Source: [Flexibacter] sp. ATCC 35103 (lineage in GTDB: Bacteria > Bacteroidota > Bacteroidia > Flavobacteriales > Flavobacteriaceae). Taken from it: a stretch of 64,000 bases of DNA. The notes beneath the pieces are model-generated. The model searched no databases. It was not told the origin of the DNA and worked only from the letters and a program-made list of their open reading frames with translations. Position numbers and translations under genes: made by a program. The stretch covers positions 673,425 through 737,424 of the forward strand of contig NZ_MTQF01000003.1 of NCBI RefSeq assembly GCF_001975985.1. The letters run 5' to 3'. This document shows positions 35,876 to 45,077 of the stretch, piece by piece (position 1 is the stretch's first letter; each line of letters opens with the position of its first letter).

Positions 35876-36541
35876 ATGGCACAATCTGCACTATTGAATG
35901 CTTCCATCTTAAAGAAAGTGGCTATGGCCCTTTCGGGAATATTCTTAATCACGTTTTTAGCGCTGCATGTTTCCTTAAATTTTATTTCTATTATTAGTGA
36001 AAATGTTTTTAACGAAGCGTCTCACTTTATGGGATACAATCCGCTGATTCAATATGTAATGCAACCAGTTTTGGCAATCGGAGTAATTTTCCATTTCGTT
36101 ATGGGATTTGTTTTGACAGCTCAAAATACTGCTGCAAGACCAATTGCGTATGCAAAATACAACGGAGCTGCAAATGCTTCCTGGAGTTCTAGAAATATGA
36201 TTATTTCTGGATTGGTTATTTTGGCTTTCTTAGGATTGCATTTTTATGATTTCTGGTTTCCGGAGGTTAACTACAAGTATATTGCAGGGGCTACACCAGA
36301 TGCTACAAGATATTATGGAGAACTGGTTCATAAGTTTCATGACCCAATCCGTACAGGATTGTATTGTATCTCATTTGTGTTATTAGGTTTTCACCTTTGG
36401 CACGGATTCGGTTCATCTCTTCAATCAATGGGGATGCACAATAAGTATTCTAGATTTTTAAGTAAAGTAGGTTATGGTTTTGCAGTTGTAGTACCGGCAC
36501 TTTTCATAATTATCGCATTATTTCATCATTTCAATAATTAA
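35876..36541 (+). CDS. sdhC: Succinate dehydrogenase cytochrome b subunit
   Basis: A 221-residue membrane anchor with five hydrophobic segments, of the single-subunit b558 type (as in Bacteroides and Bacillus fumarate reductase/succinate dehydrogenase). Heme-binding histidine candidates lie in LALHVSLNF, VIFHFVMGF, LGLHFYDFW and LGFHLWHGF. It transfers electrons between the iron-sulfur subunit and menaquinone. It is the first gene of sdhCAB, 11 bases before sdhA. Confidence 0.92.
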   Translation: MAQSALLNASILKKVAMALSGIFLITFLALHVSLNFISIISENVFNEASHFMGYNPLIQYVMQPVLAIGVIFHFVMGFVLTAQNTAARPIAYAKYNGAANASWSSRNMIISGLVILAFLGLHFYDFWFPEVNYKYIAGATPDATRYYGELVHKFHDPIRTGLYCISFVLLGFHLWHGFGSSLQSMGMHNKYSRFLSKVGYGFAVVVPALFIIIALFHHFNN

Positions 36542-36552
36542 TATAAATTATA

Positions 36553-38553
36553 ATGGCATTAGATTCAAAAATTCCACACGGCCCAATATCGGACAAATGG
36601 ACAGATTATAAAGATCATATTAATTTAGTAAATCCGGCTAACAAACGTAATTTAGATATTATCATTGTTGGTACAGGTTTGGCTGGAGGTTCAGCTGCGG
36701 CTACTTTGGCTGAGCAGGGATATAACGTAAAAGCTTTCTGTTTTCAGGATTCACCTCGTCGTGCGCACTCTATTGCAGCACAAGGTGGTATCAATGCAGC
36801 AAAAAATTATAAAGGTGACGGTGACTCAGTTTACAGATTATTTTATGATACTGTAAAAGGAGGAGATTACCGTGCACGTGAGGCAAACGTTCACCGTTTA
36901 GCTGAAGTTTCTGCTAATATTATTGACCAATGTGTGGCTCAAGGAGTTCCATTGGCTCGTGAATATGGTGGATTATTAGATAACCGTTCTTTTGGAGGAA
37001 CTTTGGTTTCTCGTACTTTTTACGCACAAGGACAAACTGGACAACAATTATTGTTAGGAGCTTATTCTGCAATGAACCGTCAGATTGGTCGTGGAAAAGT
37101 AAAAATGTACAACCGTCACGAAATGCTAGATATAGTTATCGTAAACGGAAAAGCGAGAGGTATTATCGCTCGTAACTTAATCACCGGAGAAATAGAAAGA
37201 CATTCTGCTCACGCGGTAGTAGTTGGTTCTGGAGGATACGGAAACGTATTTTTCTTGTCAACAAATGCTATGGGAAGTAACGCAACAGCAGCTTGGAAAA
37301 TACATAAAAAAGGAGCGTTTTTCGCAAATCCTTGCTACACGCAAATTCACCCAACTTGTATTCCGGTTTCAGGAGATCACCAGTCAAAACTGACTTTGAT
37401 GTCTGAATCGTTACGTAATGACGGTCGTATTTGGGTTCCTGCAAAACAAGAAGATGCAAAAGCGATTCGTGAAGGAAAGAAAAAAGCAACAGATTTATCT
37501 GAAGCAGAAAGAGATTATTTCTTAGAAAGAAGATATCCTGCTTTTGGTAACTTAGTACCTCGTGACGTTGCGTCTCGTGCTGCAAAAGAAAGATGTGATG
37601 CTGGTTTTGGTGTTAACAAAACTGGAGAAGCTGTTTACTTAGATTTCGCAGCAGCGATCAAACGTTACGGAACTGAAGAAGCTTTCGTTAAAGGTTTAGA
37701 CGCTAATGATGCGGCTTTGGTAACTAAATTAGGAGCTGAAATCGTGAAAAGTAAATACGGAAACTTATTCCAGATGTATTACAAAATCGTTGACGAAGAT
37801 CCTTATACAACACCAATGATGATTTACCCAGCGGTTCACTACACAATGGGTGGAACTTGGGTTGATTATAACTTAATGACTACAATTCCGGGATGTTTCT
37901 CTATTGGAGAATCTAACTTCTCTGATCACGGAGCAAACAGACTTGGAGCTTCTGCTTTGATGCAAGGTTTAGCTGATGGATATTTCGTATTACCTTATAC
38001 TATTGGAGATTATTTAGCTCCGGATATTAAAATGGGAGAAATTTCTACAGATTTACCAGAATTCGTAGCAGCAGAAAAAGAAGTAAAAGATCAAATCGAT
38101 AGATTTATCAATAATAAAGGAACTCATTCTGTAGATTATTTCCATAAGAAATTAGGAAAAATCATGTGGGATAAAGTAGGTATGGCTCGTAATGCTAAAG
38201 GTTTAACTGAAGCTATCGAAGAAATTGCAGCTTTACGTGAAGAGTTTTATAAAGATGTAAAAGTTCCTGGAAGCGCTAATGAATTTAATCAGGAATTAGA
38301 GAAAGCGACACGTGTTGCCGATTTCTTAGAGTTAGGAGAATTGTTCGCGAAAGATGCATTACACCGTAATGAATCTTGTGGAGGTCACTTCCGTGAAGAA
38401 TACCAAACAGAAGAAGGAGAAGCACTTCGTGATGACGAAAACTTTGCATATGTTGCAGCTTGGGAATACAAAGGAAAACCAAGTGATGCAGTATTACACA
38501 AAGAACCTCTGGTTTACGAAAACATTAAATTAGTACAAAGAAGCTACAAATAG
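36553..38553 (+). CDS. sdhA: Succinate dehydrogenase flavoprotein subunit
   Basis: A 666-residue flavoprotein that oxidises succinate to fumarate. The dinucleotide-binding motif is [20 protein letters not shown] near residue 37, followed by [14 protein letters not shown], the covalent-FAD histidine region, and the active-site segment [11 protein letters not shown]. The catalytic arginine region [20 protein letters not shown] and the C-terminal [13 protein letters not shown] are present. The length fits the Bacteroidota enzyme. It lies between sdhC and sdhB. Confidence 0.96.
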   Translation: MALDSKIPHGPISDKWTDYKDHINLVNPANKRNLDIIIVGTGLAGGSAAATLAEQGYNVKAFCFQDSPRRAHSIAAQGGINAAKNYKGDGDSVYRLFYDTVKGGDYRAREANVHRLAEVSANIIDQCVAQGVPLAREYGGLLDNRSFGGTLVSRTFYAQGQTGQQLLLGAYSAMNRQIGRGKVKMYNRHEMLDIVIVNGKARGIIARNLITGEIERHSAHAVVVGSGGYGNVFFLSTNAMGSNATAAWKIHKKGAFFANPCYTQIHPTCIPVSGDHQSKLTLMSESLRNDGRIWVPAKQEDAKAIREGKKKATDLSEAERDYFLERRYPAFGNLVPRDVASRAAKERCDAGFGVNKTGEAVYLDFAAAIKRYGTEEAFVKGLDANDAALVTKLGAEIVKSKYGNLFQMYYKIVDEDPYTTPMMIYPAVHYTMGGTWVDYNLMTTIPGCFSIGESNFSDHGANRLGASALMQGLADGYFVLPYTIGDYLAPDIKMGEISTDLPEFVAAEKEVKDQIDRFINNKGTHSVDYFHKKLGKIMWDKVGMARNAKGLTEAIEEIAALREEFYKDVKVPGSANEFNQELEKATRVADFLELGELFAKDALHRNESCGGHFREEYQTEEGEALRDDENFAYVAAWEYKGKPSDAVLHKEPLVYENIKLVQRSYK

Positions 38554-38557
38554 CAAT

Positions 38558-38629
38558 TAGTCAAAAGACTAAAGTCTTAAAGTCAAATGACTAAATGTTA
38601 AGTGACTTTCGACTTTCGACTTTATGACC
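38558..38629. repeat. AGTC/GACT-rich tract inside the sdh operon
   Basis: The 92-base gap between sdhA and sdhB is filled by many GACT and AGTC units, including GTCAAAAGAC, AAGTC and GACTTTCGACTTTCGACTTT. The units are mutually complementary, so the RNA can form several alternative hairpins. No coding frame. Confidence 0.6.
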
Positions 38630-38645
38630 TTCAAACTAAAACAGT

Positions 38646-39392
38646 ATGAAACTTACATTAAAAATATGGCGTCAGAAAAACGCCCAGGATAAAGGGGGAA
38701 TTGTTGATTACCCAATCGACGGAATCGAACCAGATATGTCTTTCCTTGAAATGCTTGATGTTCTTAACGAACAATTAATCAATAAAGGAGAAGAGCCAGT
38801 AGCATTTGACCACGATTGTCGTGAAGGAATCTGCGGTATGTGTTCATTATTTATCAACGGAGAAGCACACGGACCAGACAGAGGAGTTACTACTTGCCAG
38901 TTACACATGCGTATGTTTAAAGATGGTGACACGATTTTTATCGAGCCATTTAGAGCAAAAGCTTTCCCGGTAATTAAAGATTTAGTAGTTGACAGAAGTT
39001 CTTTTGACAGAATTCAACATGCAGGAGGATTTATCTCGGTAAATACTTCAGGAAATACAATTGATGCAAATACAATTCCGATTAACAAACATGATGCAGA
39101 TAAATCATTTGATGCTGCTGCTTGTATTGGTTGTGGAGCTTGTGTTGCAACTTGTAAAAACGGATCAGCAATGTTATTTGTTGGAGCAAAAGTATCTCAA
39201 TATGCATTATTACCTCAAGGTAAAGTAGAAGCTGTTGATCGTGTTTTAAACATGGTTCACCAAATGGATTTAGAAGGTTTTGGTAACTGTACAAATACAG
39301 GAGCTTGTGAAATCGAATGTCCAAAAGGAATTTCACTTGAAAATATCGCACGTATGAACCGTGAGTATTTATCTGCAAGTTTGAAAGGATAA
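38646..39392 (+). CDS. sdhB: Succinate dehydrogenase iron-sulfur subunit
   Basis: A 248-residue protein with three cluster sites: the [2Fe-2S] ligands in CREGICGMC and the later TTCQLHM, the [4Fe-4S] ligands in [14 protein letters not shown], and the [3Fe-4S] ligands in [15 protein letters not shown]. It passes electrons from SdhA to the membrane subunit. Last gene of the operon; a terminator follows at 39417. Confidence 0.96.
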   Translation: MKLTLKIWRQKNAQDKGGIVDYPIDGIEPDMSFLEMLDVLNEQLINKGEEPVAFDHDCREGICGMCSLFINGEAHGPDRGVTTCQLHMRMFKDGDTIFIEPFRAKAFPVIKDLVVDRSSFDRIQHAGGFISVNTSGNTIDANTIPINKHDADKSFDAAACIGCGACVATCKNGSAMLFVGAKVSQYALLPQGKVEAVDRVLNMVHQMDLEGFGNCTNTGACEIECPKGISLENIARMNREYLSASLKG

Positions 39393-39416
39393 TTTAAACA
39401 TACATTTAGTTTATAT

Positions 39417-39452
39417 AAAAACGCATTCATTAAGTTGGATGCGTTTTTTTTT
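39417..39452 (+). terminator. Terminator of sdhCAB
   Basis: AAAACGCAT and ATGCGTTTT pair around a 13-base loop and are followed by a long T run. Confidence 0.85.
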
Positions 39453-39508
39453 GTACTATTTTTATCGCACCTAAAAAATAATATACACCAAAAAACAAAT
39501 CTTATTAA

Positions 39509-40528
39509 ATGAAAAGAATTTTACTTATTGTAATGCTTGCCCTAAGTATTCAAAATTATGCTCAGGTAGCGGTAACTCCTTCTGACCGTGGTTCAAACGA
39601 TCCCTTTGAAAAAGGAGAGCTAGAAAAATTTAAAGCTACTACTACCGTTTTTGTACTGCCTCAGTTGAATAAAAAAGAAAATTATGAAAAAATCCTGAAA
39701 GAAGTCTGGACAGTTACTCCGTATAAAGTCGTCGACTATAAGGATTTTAATATGATGGATTATACAGATGGTAAGTATTCAATTGCAAAATTCATGGGTG
39801 ATATAACTACAAGCTCAAAAGGTACCGTTTACATTCATACCAATTTTGCAATACGAATTTTAGATAAAGAGAAATTCGATAAAGGAGTTGCAAAACTGAA
39901 GTCAGACGACAAAAAATACGATAAAAAACTGAACGTGGTTTTAAATGAAAATTTGATTTATATAGCGAGAGCTCCTCTTTCTGCCAATAATAAATTTTTA
40001 AATGATGCAATGGGAACTAGTAAGGTAAAAAAGACATTGAGCGAATTGTATGAACAAATGTATACGGAACAAAGTTTTACCAATACCAATCTCGGAATGT
40101 TGAAAAATTACTTTCAACAGATTAATCAAATTATAAGTAAAGGAGAACATTGCGGACTTTATGATGATTTTGCAAAACCGGAAATCAAGAGCTTAAAAGA
40201 GGCTACACTTTATATTCCGGAAGCTTATATGATGGAATATAGCCCATGGAAAGGAACTGAAAAGCTTAGAGATGAAAAAGATCTTAAAAAACTTGTTGAA
40301 GATTATAAATACAAATATCAGTTTATTAAAGATGAGGATCTGGAAAAGAAGATTTTAAATAATGAAGATATCTATTATTTGAGATATGTAAGTATGAATG
40401 GAAATAAATATTTGCAAGTAGTTAATGCTAAGACTGGTGATGCTCCCTATTATTTTTATGGTGCCGGTTTTGCATATAATTTAAAAGATGACGATTTTAA
40501 AAATATTAGTAAAGCAGCATCCAAATAG
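39509..40528 (+). CDS. Exported protein of unknown function
   Basis: A 339-residue protein with a signal peptide (MKRILLIVMLALSIQNYAQ). The mature part is Lys/Asp rich and contains TTTVFVLPQLNKKENYEKIL, VYIHTNFAIRILDKEKF, LNVVLNENLIYIARAPLS and a C-terminal KYLQVVNAKTGDAPYYFYGA. There is no lipobox and no visible enzyme motif. I do not recognise the family. It stands between two terminators, so it is monocistronic. Confidence 0.75.
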   Translation: MKRILLIVMLALSIQNYAQVAVTPSDRGSNDPFEKGELEKFKATTTVFVLPQLNKKENYEKILKEVWTVTPYKVVDYKDFNMMDYTDGKYSIAKFMGDITTSSKGTVYIHTNFAIRILDKEKFDKGVAKLKSDDKKYDKKLNVVLNENLIYIARAPLSANNKFLNDAMGTSKVKKTLSELYEQMYTEQSFTNTNLGMLKNYFQQINQIISKGEHCGLYDDFAKPEIKSLKEATLYIPEAYMMEYSPWKGTEKLRDEKDLKKLVEDYKYKYQFIKDEDLEKKILNNEDIYYLRYVSMNGNKYLQVVNAKTGDAPYYFYGAGFAYNLKDDDFKNISKAASK

Positions 40529-40555
40529 ATTTTTAATAATCTAAATTGATGCTTT

Positions 40556-40596
40556 AAAAAAAAGACGCATTTGCCACAGCAAATGCGTCTTTTTTA
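40556..40596. terminator. Strong bidirectional terminator
   Basis: AGACGCATTTGC pairs perfectly with GCAAATGCGTCT around a CACA loop, flanked by A and T runs; it serves both the 39509 gene and the minus-strand hexosaminidase. Confidence 0.92.
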
Positions 40597-40601
40597 TGTT
40601 G

Positions 40602-42905
40602 TTATTCGTAATACAATTGCGAAGCACTTATTTCTTGTTTTTCCCTTCCTTCCTGTTGAATGTAGCACGTTAAAGTCGTTCCTCCAATCTGATCAAAATA
40701 ACCAATATTTATTTTATGGAAACCTTTTTCGAGTTTTACAGCTCCATATGCTTCGTTTAGCCAATGAATACCATCATTATTAACCACTAATTCATTATCG
40801 ATAAAAAGCTTCGATCCATCATCTGAAAGCGTCGAAATCGTGTAATTTGCCGTTTCCGGAATATAGATGTATCCGTCGAATTTTAAGCCGATGTAACGCT
40901 CTGTTTTCGTTTTCCATTTTTCGCTGCTTATCACGCCTTCAAAAATGCCTGAATTAACAGGTTTTGCTAAATCTAAATCCTGAACTTGCTGGAATAATGT
41001 TCCGGTATAATAATCAAATTTCAAACCTTTCTTAGTTGGTTTTATAGCTAAAGCCGATTTTAATTCCGGATTTCTAACCAATATTTTATTAATAGAACTT
41101 CTTCTTCCGCTAGGACTAATTTGAACCGTTTTTATAATTCGAAATTCTCCTTTTGGGATATTTATTGTGACCGGTTTTGTGTAAAGTTCAGCTGTTTCAT
41201 CAGGATTATATCCATCAATTGTATAGAAGATTTGTCCGCTTTTGATCGTTGGTTTTAAATCCAAAACATATTTTGATCCAATTAAAGCTGTTTCATTAGA
41301 ACCAAAAGGACTCGGAACTTTATACAATCTTTTCTGCGCTTCCAGTTTTTCCAAATGATGCGGAATTTGATTCAGAATAAAATGGTTGTAATTTTTATTT
41401 TGAGGTTCTGTCCAGGCAATTTCTGCTAAAGCAAATACACGCGGATAAATCATATAATTTAATTTTGCCGGACTTGTTAAGTATTCTGACCAAAGATTAG
41501 ATTGTACTCCTATAATATATTTTTGTTCCTCAACGGTCAAACTATCAACCGGAGTTGGGTTGTAGTTGTACATTTTTTCAACCGTGGTTAATCTTCCAAT
41601 TGTTAAAGGCTCTTGTGGCGAATAGCCCTGGTTATAATCAAGATATAAAACTTGTTCCGGATTCATGATTACGTTATGTTTCTGTTTTGCAGCGCTAATT
41701 CCTCCAGCTTCGCCTCGCCATGACATTACAGCTGCGTTTGGTGCTAATCCGCCTTCGAGCATTTCGTCCCAGCCTAAAATTTGTCTTCCGTTTTTATTTA
41801 GGAATTTCTCGATTCGGGTTGTGAGATAACTTTGTAATTCATGTTCGTCTTTCAATCTTAAATCTTTGATTCTTTTTTGACAATTCGGACATTCTTTCCA
41901 TCTTGTTTTCGGGCACTCGTCTCCACCAATATGAATGTATTTACTTGGAAATAAAGCCATAACTTCCGTTAAAACATCTTCGAGAAAAGTAAAAGTCTCT
42001 TCTTTTCCGGCACAGAAAATATCTTCAAAAACGCCCCAGCTTTCAATAACTTTATATTGACGATCCGGAAAACAAGACAAATTTGGATAAGCCGTAACTG
42101 CTGCAGTTGCATGACCGGGCATTTCGATTTCAGGAATAATATTCACATAATGTTCTTCGGCAAATTTTACAACGTCTTTGATTTCCTCCTGCGTATAAAA
42201 TCCTCCGTATGGATTTCCGTCAAAAAAATACGGGAATCTTTCGAATTTATTTCCCACTAAAGTCTGTGCTCTTTTTGAACCTACTTCGGTCAGTTTTGGG
42301 TACTTTTTTATCTCGATTCGCCATCCTTGATCGTCTGTTAAATGCCAATGAAAGTTATTTAATTTATAACTGGACATTTGTGCGATAAAATCTTTTATAA
42401 CATTGACAGAGAAAAAATGACGGCAAACATCGAGGTGAAGCCCGCGGTAGTTGTATCTAGGCTCATCTTCGATGGTAACGCAAGGTAATTTTACTTCTTG
42501 ATTCGTGATTTTGTTCGGGAGCATTTGCAATAAACTCTGAACGCCATAAAATAATCCTTCTTCACTTCCGGTAACGGTTATTTTTTTTGCTGTAATATTG
42601 ATTTTATACGCTTCTTTTTTTAAGGAAGCGGATGGATTTTTAGTAATGAATAAAACTTCAATAGCACTCTTTTTTGAAGACACATTTTTGTTAATAGCAG
42701 CTTCAAAAATGTTTGCCGTTTTTTGTTCTTTCGCACTAAATTTATTCTTTTCGAAAATAACTTTAATTTGTCCGTTTAAACGAATACTGTCTCCGTTTGC
42801 TTTGTATGAATTTGGAGCAGGAATTATAGATTTGTTTTCAAAAGAAGTTTGGGCACTTATGACCGTGCAGCAGAATATTAAAAAGAGGAAGAATGTTGTT
42901 TTCAT
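40602..42905 (-). CDS. Beta-N-acetylhexosaminidase (GH20) with C-terminal PA14-like domain
   Basis: A 767-residue exported enzyme (signal peptide MKTTFFLFLIFCCTVISAQ). Residues about 25-150 form the GH20 N-terminal domain and 150-500 the catalytic barrel, with the Asp-Glu pair in YIHIGGDECPKTRW (D329, E330) and substrate contacts LHLDVCRHFF and HWHLTDDQGWR. A chitobiase-type Ig region follows at about 530-600. The last about 140 residues (GYIYIPETANYTIST, SKLFIDNELVV, FHKINIGYFDQIGG) form a PA14-like carbohydrate-binding domain. It releases terminal GlcNAc or GalNAc from glycans. A good promoter overlaps a TGCA-type operator at 42964-42978, shared with the susC promoter. Confidence 0.94.
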   Translation of the reverse strand: MKTTFFLFLIFCCTVISAQTSFENKSIIPAPNSYKANGDSIRLNGQIKVIFEKNKFSAKEQKTANIFEAAINKNVSSKKSAIEVLFITKNPSASLKKEAYKINITAKKITVTGSEEGLFYGVQSLLQMLPNKITNQEVKLPCVTIEDEPRYNYRGLHLDVCRHFFSVNVIKDFIAQMSSYKLNNFHWHLTDDQGWRIEIKKYPKLTEVGSKRAQTLVGNKFERFPYFFDGNPYGGFYTQEEIKDVVKFAEEHYVNIIPEIEMPGHATAAVTAYPNLSCFPDRQYKVIESWGVFEDIFCAGKEETFTFLEDVLTEVMALFPSKYIHIGGDECPKTRWKECPNCQKRIKDLRLKDEHELQSYLTTRIEKFLNKNGRQILGWDEMLEGGLAPNAAVMSWRGEAGGISAAKQKHNVIMNPEQVLYLDYNQGYSPQEPLTIGRLTTVEKMYNYNPTPVDSLTVEEQKYIIGVQSNLWSEYLTSPAKLNYMIYPRVFALAEIAWTEPQNKNYNHFILNQIPHHLEKLEAQKRLYKVPSPFGSNETALIGSKYVLDLKPTIKSGQIFYTIDGYNPDETAELYTKPVTINIPKGEFRIIKTVQISPSGRRSSINKILVRNPELKSALAIKPTKKGLKFDYYTGTLFQQVQDLDLAKPVNSGIFEGVISSEKWKTKTERYIGLKFDGYIYIPETANYTISTLSDDGSKLFIDNELVVNNDGIHWLNEAYGAVKLEKGFHKINIGYFDQIGGTTLTCYIQQEGREKQEISASQLYYE

Positions 42906-42936
42906 GTTAAGCTGGAATTTATTTTTTGGCAGTAAA

Positions 42937-42968
42937 CAAATTTAGAATTTGTAATTGCTGTTTTGCAA
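42937..42968 (-). promoter_or_regulatory. Promoter of the GH20 gene
   Basis: On the minus strand: TTG (42968-42966), a 21-base spacer and TAAATTTG (42944-42937), an exact consensus match. The -33 box lies inside the 15-base TGCA motif. Confidence 0.55.
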
Positions 42969-42978
42969 AAAAAATGCA
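42964..42978. promoter_or_regulatory. Putative operator (TGCA-A8-type) at the GH20/DeoR intergenic region
   Basis: TGCAAAAAAAATGCA is a TGCA inverted pair around an A tract. It differs by one base from the two copies upstream of susC and lies 19 bases from the GH20 -7 box. The adjacent DeoR-family gene is the natural candidate for its binding protein; this is inference. Confidence 0.5.
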
Positions 42979-43074
42979 AATGGTTTTATGTATAAATGAC
43001 TTTAAAATAGATGAATTAACTTTTTTATTACGTACTGTTATAATTTGTTTCGCAATATTATTGCATTTATTGAT

Positions 43075-43082
43075 TACATTTG
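43075..43082 (+). promoter_or_regulatory. -7 box upstream of the DeoR regulator
   Basis: TACATTTG is an exact TAnnTTTG match, 21 bases before the start. The best TTG is at an over-long distance (27 bases), so the promoter is only moderately supported. A GCAATATTATTGC palindrome lies at 43052-43064. Confidence 0.4.
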
Positions 43083-43103
43083 CCTTAACAAAAACGAATT
43101 TGC

Positions 43104-43880
43104 ATGAACAATGATAATGAAGTGGTAAATTACACTAAGGAAGAACGTAAAAATCTTATTTTAAAAGAGATAAATTTGCATACCCGTGTAAGTTTTGAAA
43201 CGCTTTCGGCAAAATTATTTGTTTCAGAAGATACTGTAAGGCGTGATATAAACGAACTTGAATCAGAATCTTTATTGATTAAAGTAAAAGGTGGTGCCAT
43301 GACAAAAGCCTATCATCATTCTTCATCAAATCAAACTTATGCAGGCGAATCCAAACAAATCATTGCGCAAAAAACCTTAGGTTTACTTCATGACGGAATG
43401 GTGTTGTTAATTGGCGGAGGAACTACAATTCGCGAATTCATCCGTTTAATCCCTGATGATTTAAATCTTACTATTTTTACTGTTACCGTCTTATCTGCGG
43501 TGGAACTTCTGGATAAACCCAATGTTAAAATTATAATGATTGGCGGAAGCATTTCATCTTACAGCCAAATGTGTGTGAGTGGCGATGTCTATAATCAATT
43601 GGCTAATATTAAAGTTGATTTATTAATATTAGGAACCAATGCCTTAGATATCGAAGGTGGTTTCTCAGATTCTGATTGGGAAACTGTTCAGGTAAAAAAA
43701 GCGATGATTCAGGCTTCTGAAAAAACAGCGATTTTGACTATTTCTGAAAAACTCGACACGGTTTTAAAAATGAAAATTGCCAACTTATCCGAGGTTGATT
43801 ATGTGGTTACAGAAGTTGATCCAACCGACGAAAAATTACAGTCGTATAAGAAGGCAGTTCCAAGTTTAGTCTTTATTTAA
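43104..43880 (+). CDS. DeoR-family transcriptional regulator
   Basis: A 258-residue repressor-type protein. The N-terminal winged helix-turn-helix is in VSFETLSAKLFVSEDTVRRD and INELESESLLIKVKGGAM (residues about 25-65). The sugar-phosphate-sensing DeoR C-terminal domain follows, with LLIGGGTTIREFIRLIP, VKIIMIGGSIS, LLILGTNALDIEGGFSD and DYVVTEVDP. DeoR proteins typically respond to phosphorylated sugars. It is divergent from the GH20 gene and converges on the amidohydrolase gene with a four-base overlap of 3' ends. KDPG or KDG-type phosphates from the adjacent pathway would be a sensible effector (inference). Confidence 0.92.
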   Translation: MNNDNEVVNYTKEERKNLILKEINLHTRVSFETLSAKLFVSEDTVRRDINELESESLLIKVKGGAMTKAYHHSSSNQTYAGESKQIIAQKTLGLLHDGMVLLIGGGTTIREFIRLIPDDLNLTIFTVTVLSAVELLDKPNVKIIMIGGSISSYSQMCVSGDVYNQLANIKVDLLILGTNALDIEGGFSDSDWETVQVKKAMIQASEKTAILTISEKLDTVLKMKIANLSEVDYVVTEVDPTDEKLQSYKKAVPSLVFI

Positions 43881-44947
43881 TCCCAATTTTTCATTAAAAA
43901 ATTGATCCAGTTTTGGTGAAAGATTTTATCTAAATCTTCATCAGAATATCCGTTGCTTTTAAAGATCAAAACTAATTTTTGTAAATCGGCAATGGTATCC
44001 AAATCATACGGACCTTGTTCTGTACCAAAAGCACCATCCAAATCTGAACCCACACCAATATGATTGGCATTTCCGGCCAATTGACAAATGTGATCCATGT
44101 GTTTGAAAACAGTTTCAAGATTACAATTTGTACCTTTTGGTGTCGAAACGCCTCTTTCCCAATTCGGGACCAACATCCAGGCATCTAAAGCACCGCCAAT
44201 AACGGCTCCGCGAGAAATTAAAGCTTTGATCATTTCATCACTATATTGACGATTGTGATCAACAAGACTTCTGCAATTGTTATGACTTGCCCAAACTGGT
44301 CCGTGATAATGATCTAAAGCTTGCCAAAAAGCATCGTCGCATAAATGTGTTGCATCGAGAATGATGTTCAAACGCTCCATTTCTTTTAATAAATCAAGAC
44401 CGTTTTGGTTCATTTTTCCGGTTGCATCCGTTCCGTTTGCGTAACGTCCAGGTCCGTAATGCGCAGGACCAATGGCGCGCAATCCGTAATTGTATGCTTT
44501 TTCTAAATACGAAACATCAATAATAGAATCAGCACCTTCTAAACTTAAAATATAACCAATAGGTTTTTTGTCGTTAGGCGTTCCGTCATTCCATAAATCA
44601 ATTTGTTTTAGTAATGATTTTTTATCGGTAATTGCTGTGATTTCTCCGGCTTCTTCCATGGCTTTGTACCATGCAAGCTGACCTTGAGTTTGTGCCCAGG
44701 CTTGTTCAGGAGAATTCCAACCCGGAATAATACTGTCCGGTTTTACAAAACGTGCGATTTGAGTAGCGACAACAATACCAATATTGCCGCGTCGTAAATC
44801 CGGAAACGAAACCGTTGCGCGCTCGCGATCTGGTTTGTCTGTCATTCCTTTTTCGAGATGACGCAAAGTTGGTACGTTATTTCTTAAATCTCGATTCCAT
44901 TCCATTGCATTCATGCTCAGGTCTAAATGGGCGTCTATTATAAACAT
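43877..44947 (-). CDS. M19 membrane-dipeptidase-family amidohydrolase
   Basis: The frame is open slightly upstream, but ATG at 44947 (MFIIDAHLDLSM) is the natural start, giving 356 residues. All zinc ligands of the renal-dipeptidase family are visible: H-x-D in DAHLDLSM, the bridging Glu in LSLEGADSI, His in LDATHLCDDAF and in ASHNNCRSL, and Asp in GVGSDLDGAFG. No signal peptide, so it is cytoplasmic. M19 enzymes cleave L-Xaa-D-Xaa dipeptides and some N-acyl-D-amino acids. As the last gene of a probable amino-sugar-acid operon, removal of an acyl group from an N-acyl-2-amino sugar acid is a plausible role (inference). Confidence 0.9.
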   Translation of the reverse strand: MFIIDAHLDLSMNAMEWNRDLRNNVPTLRHLEKGMTDKPDRERATVSFPDLRRGNIGIVVATQIARFVKPDSIIPGWNSPEQAWAQTQGQLAWYKAMEEAGEITAITDKKSLLKQIDLWNDGTPNDKKPIGYILSLEGADSIIDVSYLEKAYNYGLRAIGPAHYGPGRYANGTDATGKMNQNGLDLLKEMERLNIILDATHLCDDAFWQALDHYHGPVWASHNNCRSLVDHNRQYSDEMIKALISRGAVIGGALDAWMLVPNWERGVSTPKGTNCNLETVFKHMDHICQLAGNANHIGVGSDLDGAFGTEQGPYDLDTIADLQKLVLIFKSNGYSDEDLDKIFHQNWINFLMKNWD

Positions 44948-44959
44948 ATTATTTTTTTT

Positions 44960-44986
44960 AAGGCACAAAGGTTCAAAGGCTCAGAG
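44960..44986. repeat. Short tandem AAGG-type repeats
   Basis: AAGGCACAAAGG, TTCAAAGG and CTCAGAGG follow each other as imperfect eight- to nine-base units in the gap upstream of the amidohydrolase start. A small, common type of flavobacterial intergenic repeat. Confidence 0.45.
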
Positions 44987-45077
44987 GTTTTCCAGACAAG
45001 TGTTATTATGAGGTCTATTCTCTTTCTTCTTCGCTCTATTTTCTATTCTTTTTTTCTTTATTCTACTTTTTCTGCTG

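Noticed and set aside
43877..43880. Overlap of DeoR and M19 genes as a sign of frameshift
   Set aside because: Both proteins are complete; the overlap is only the convergent stop codons.
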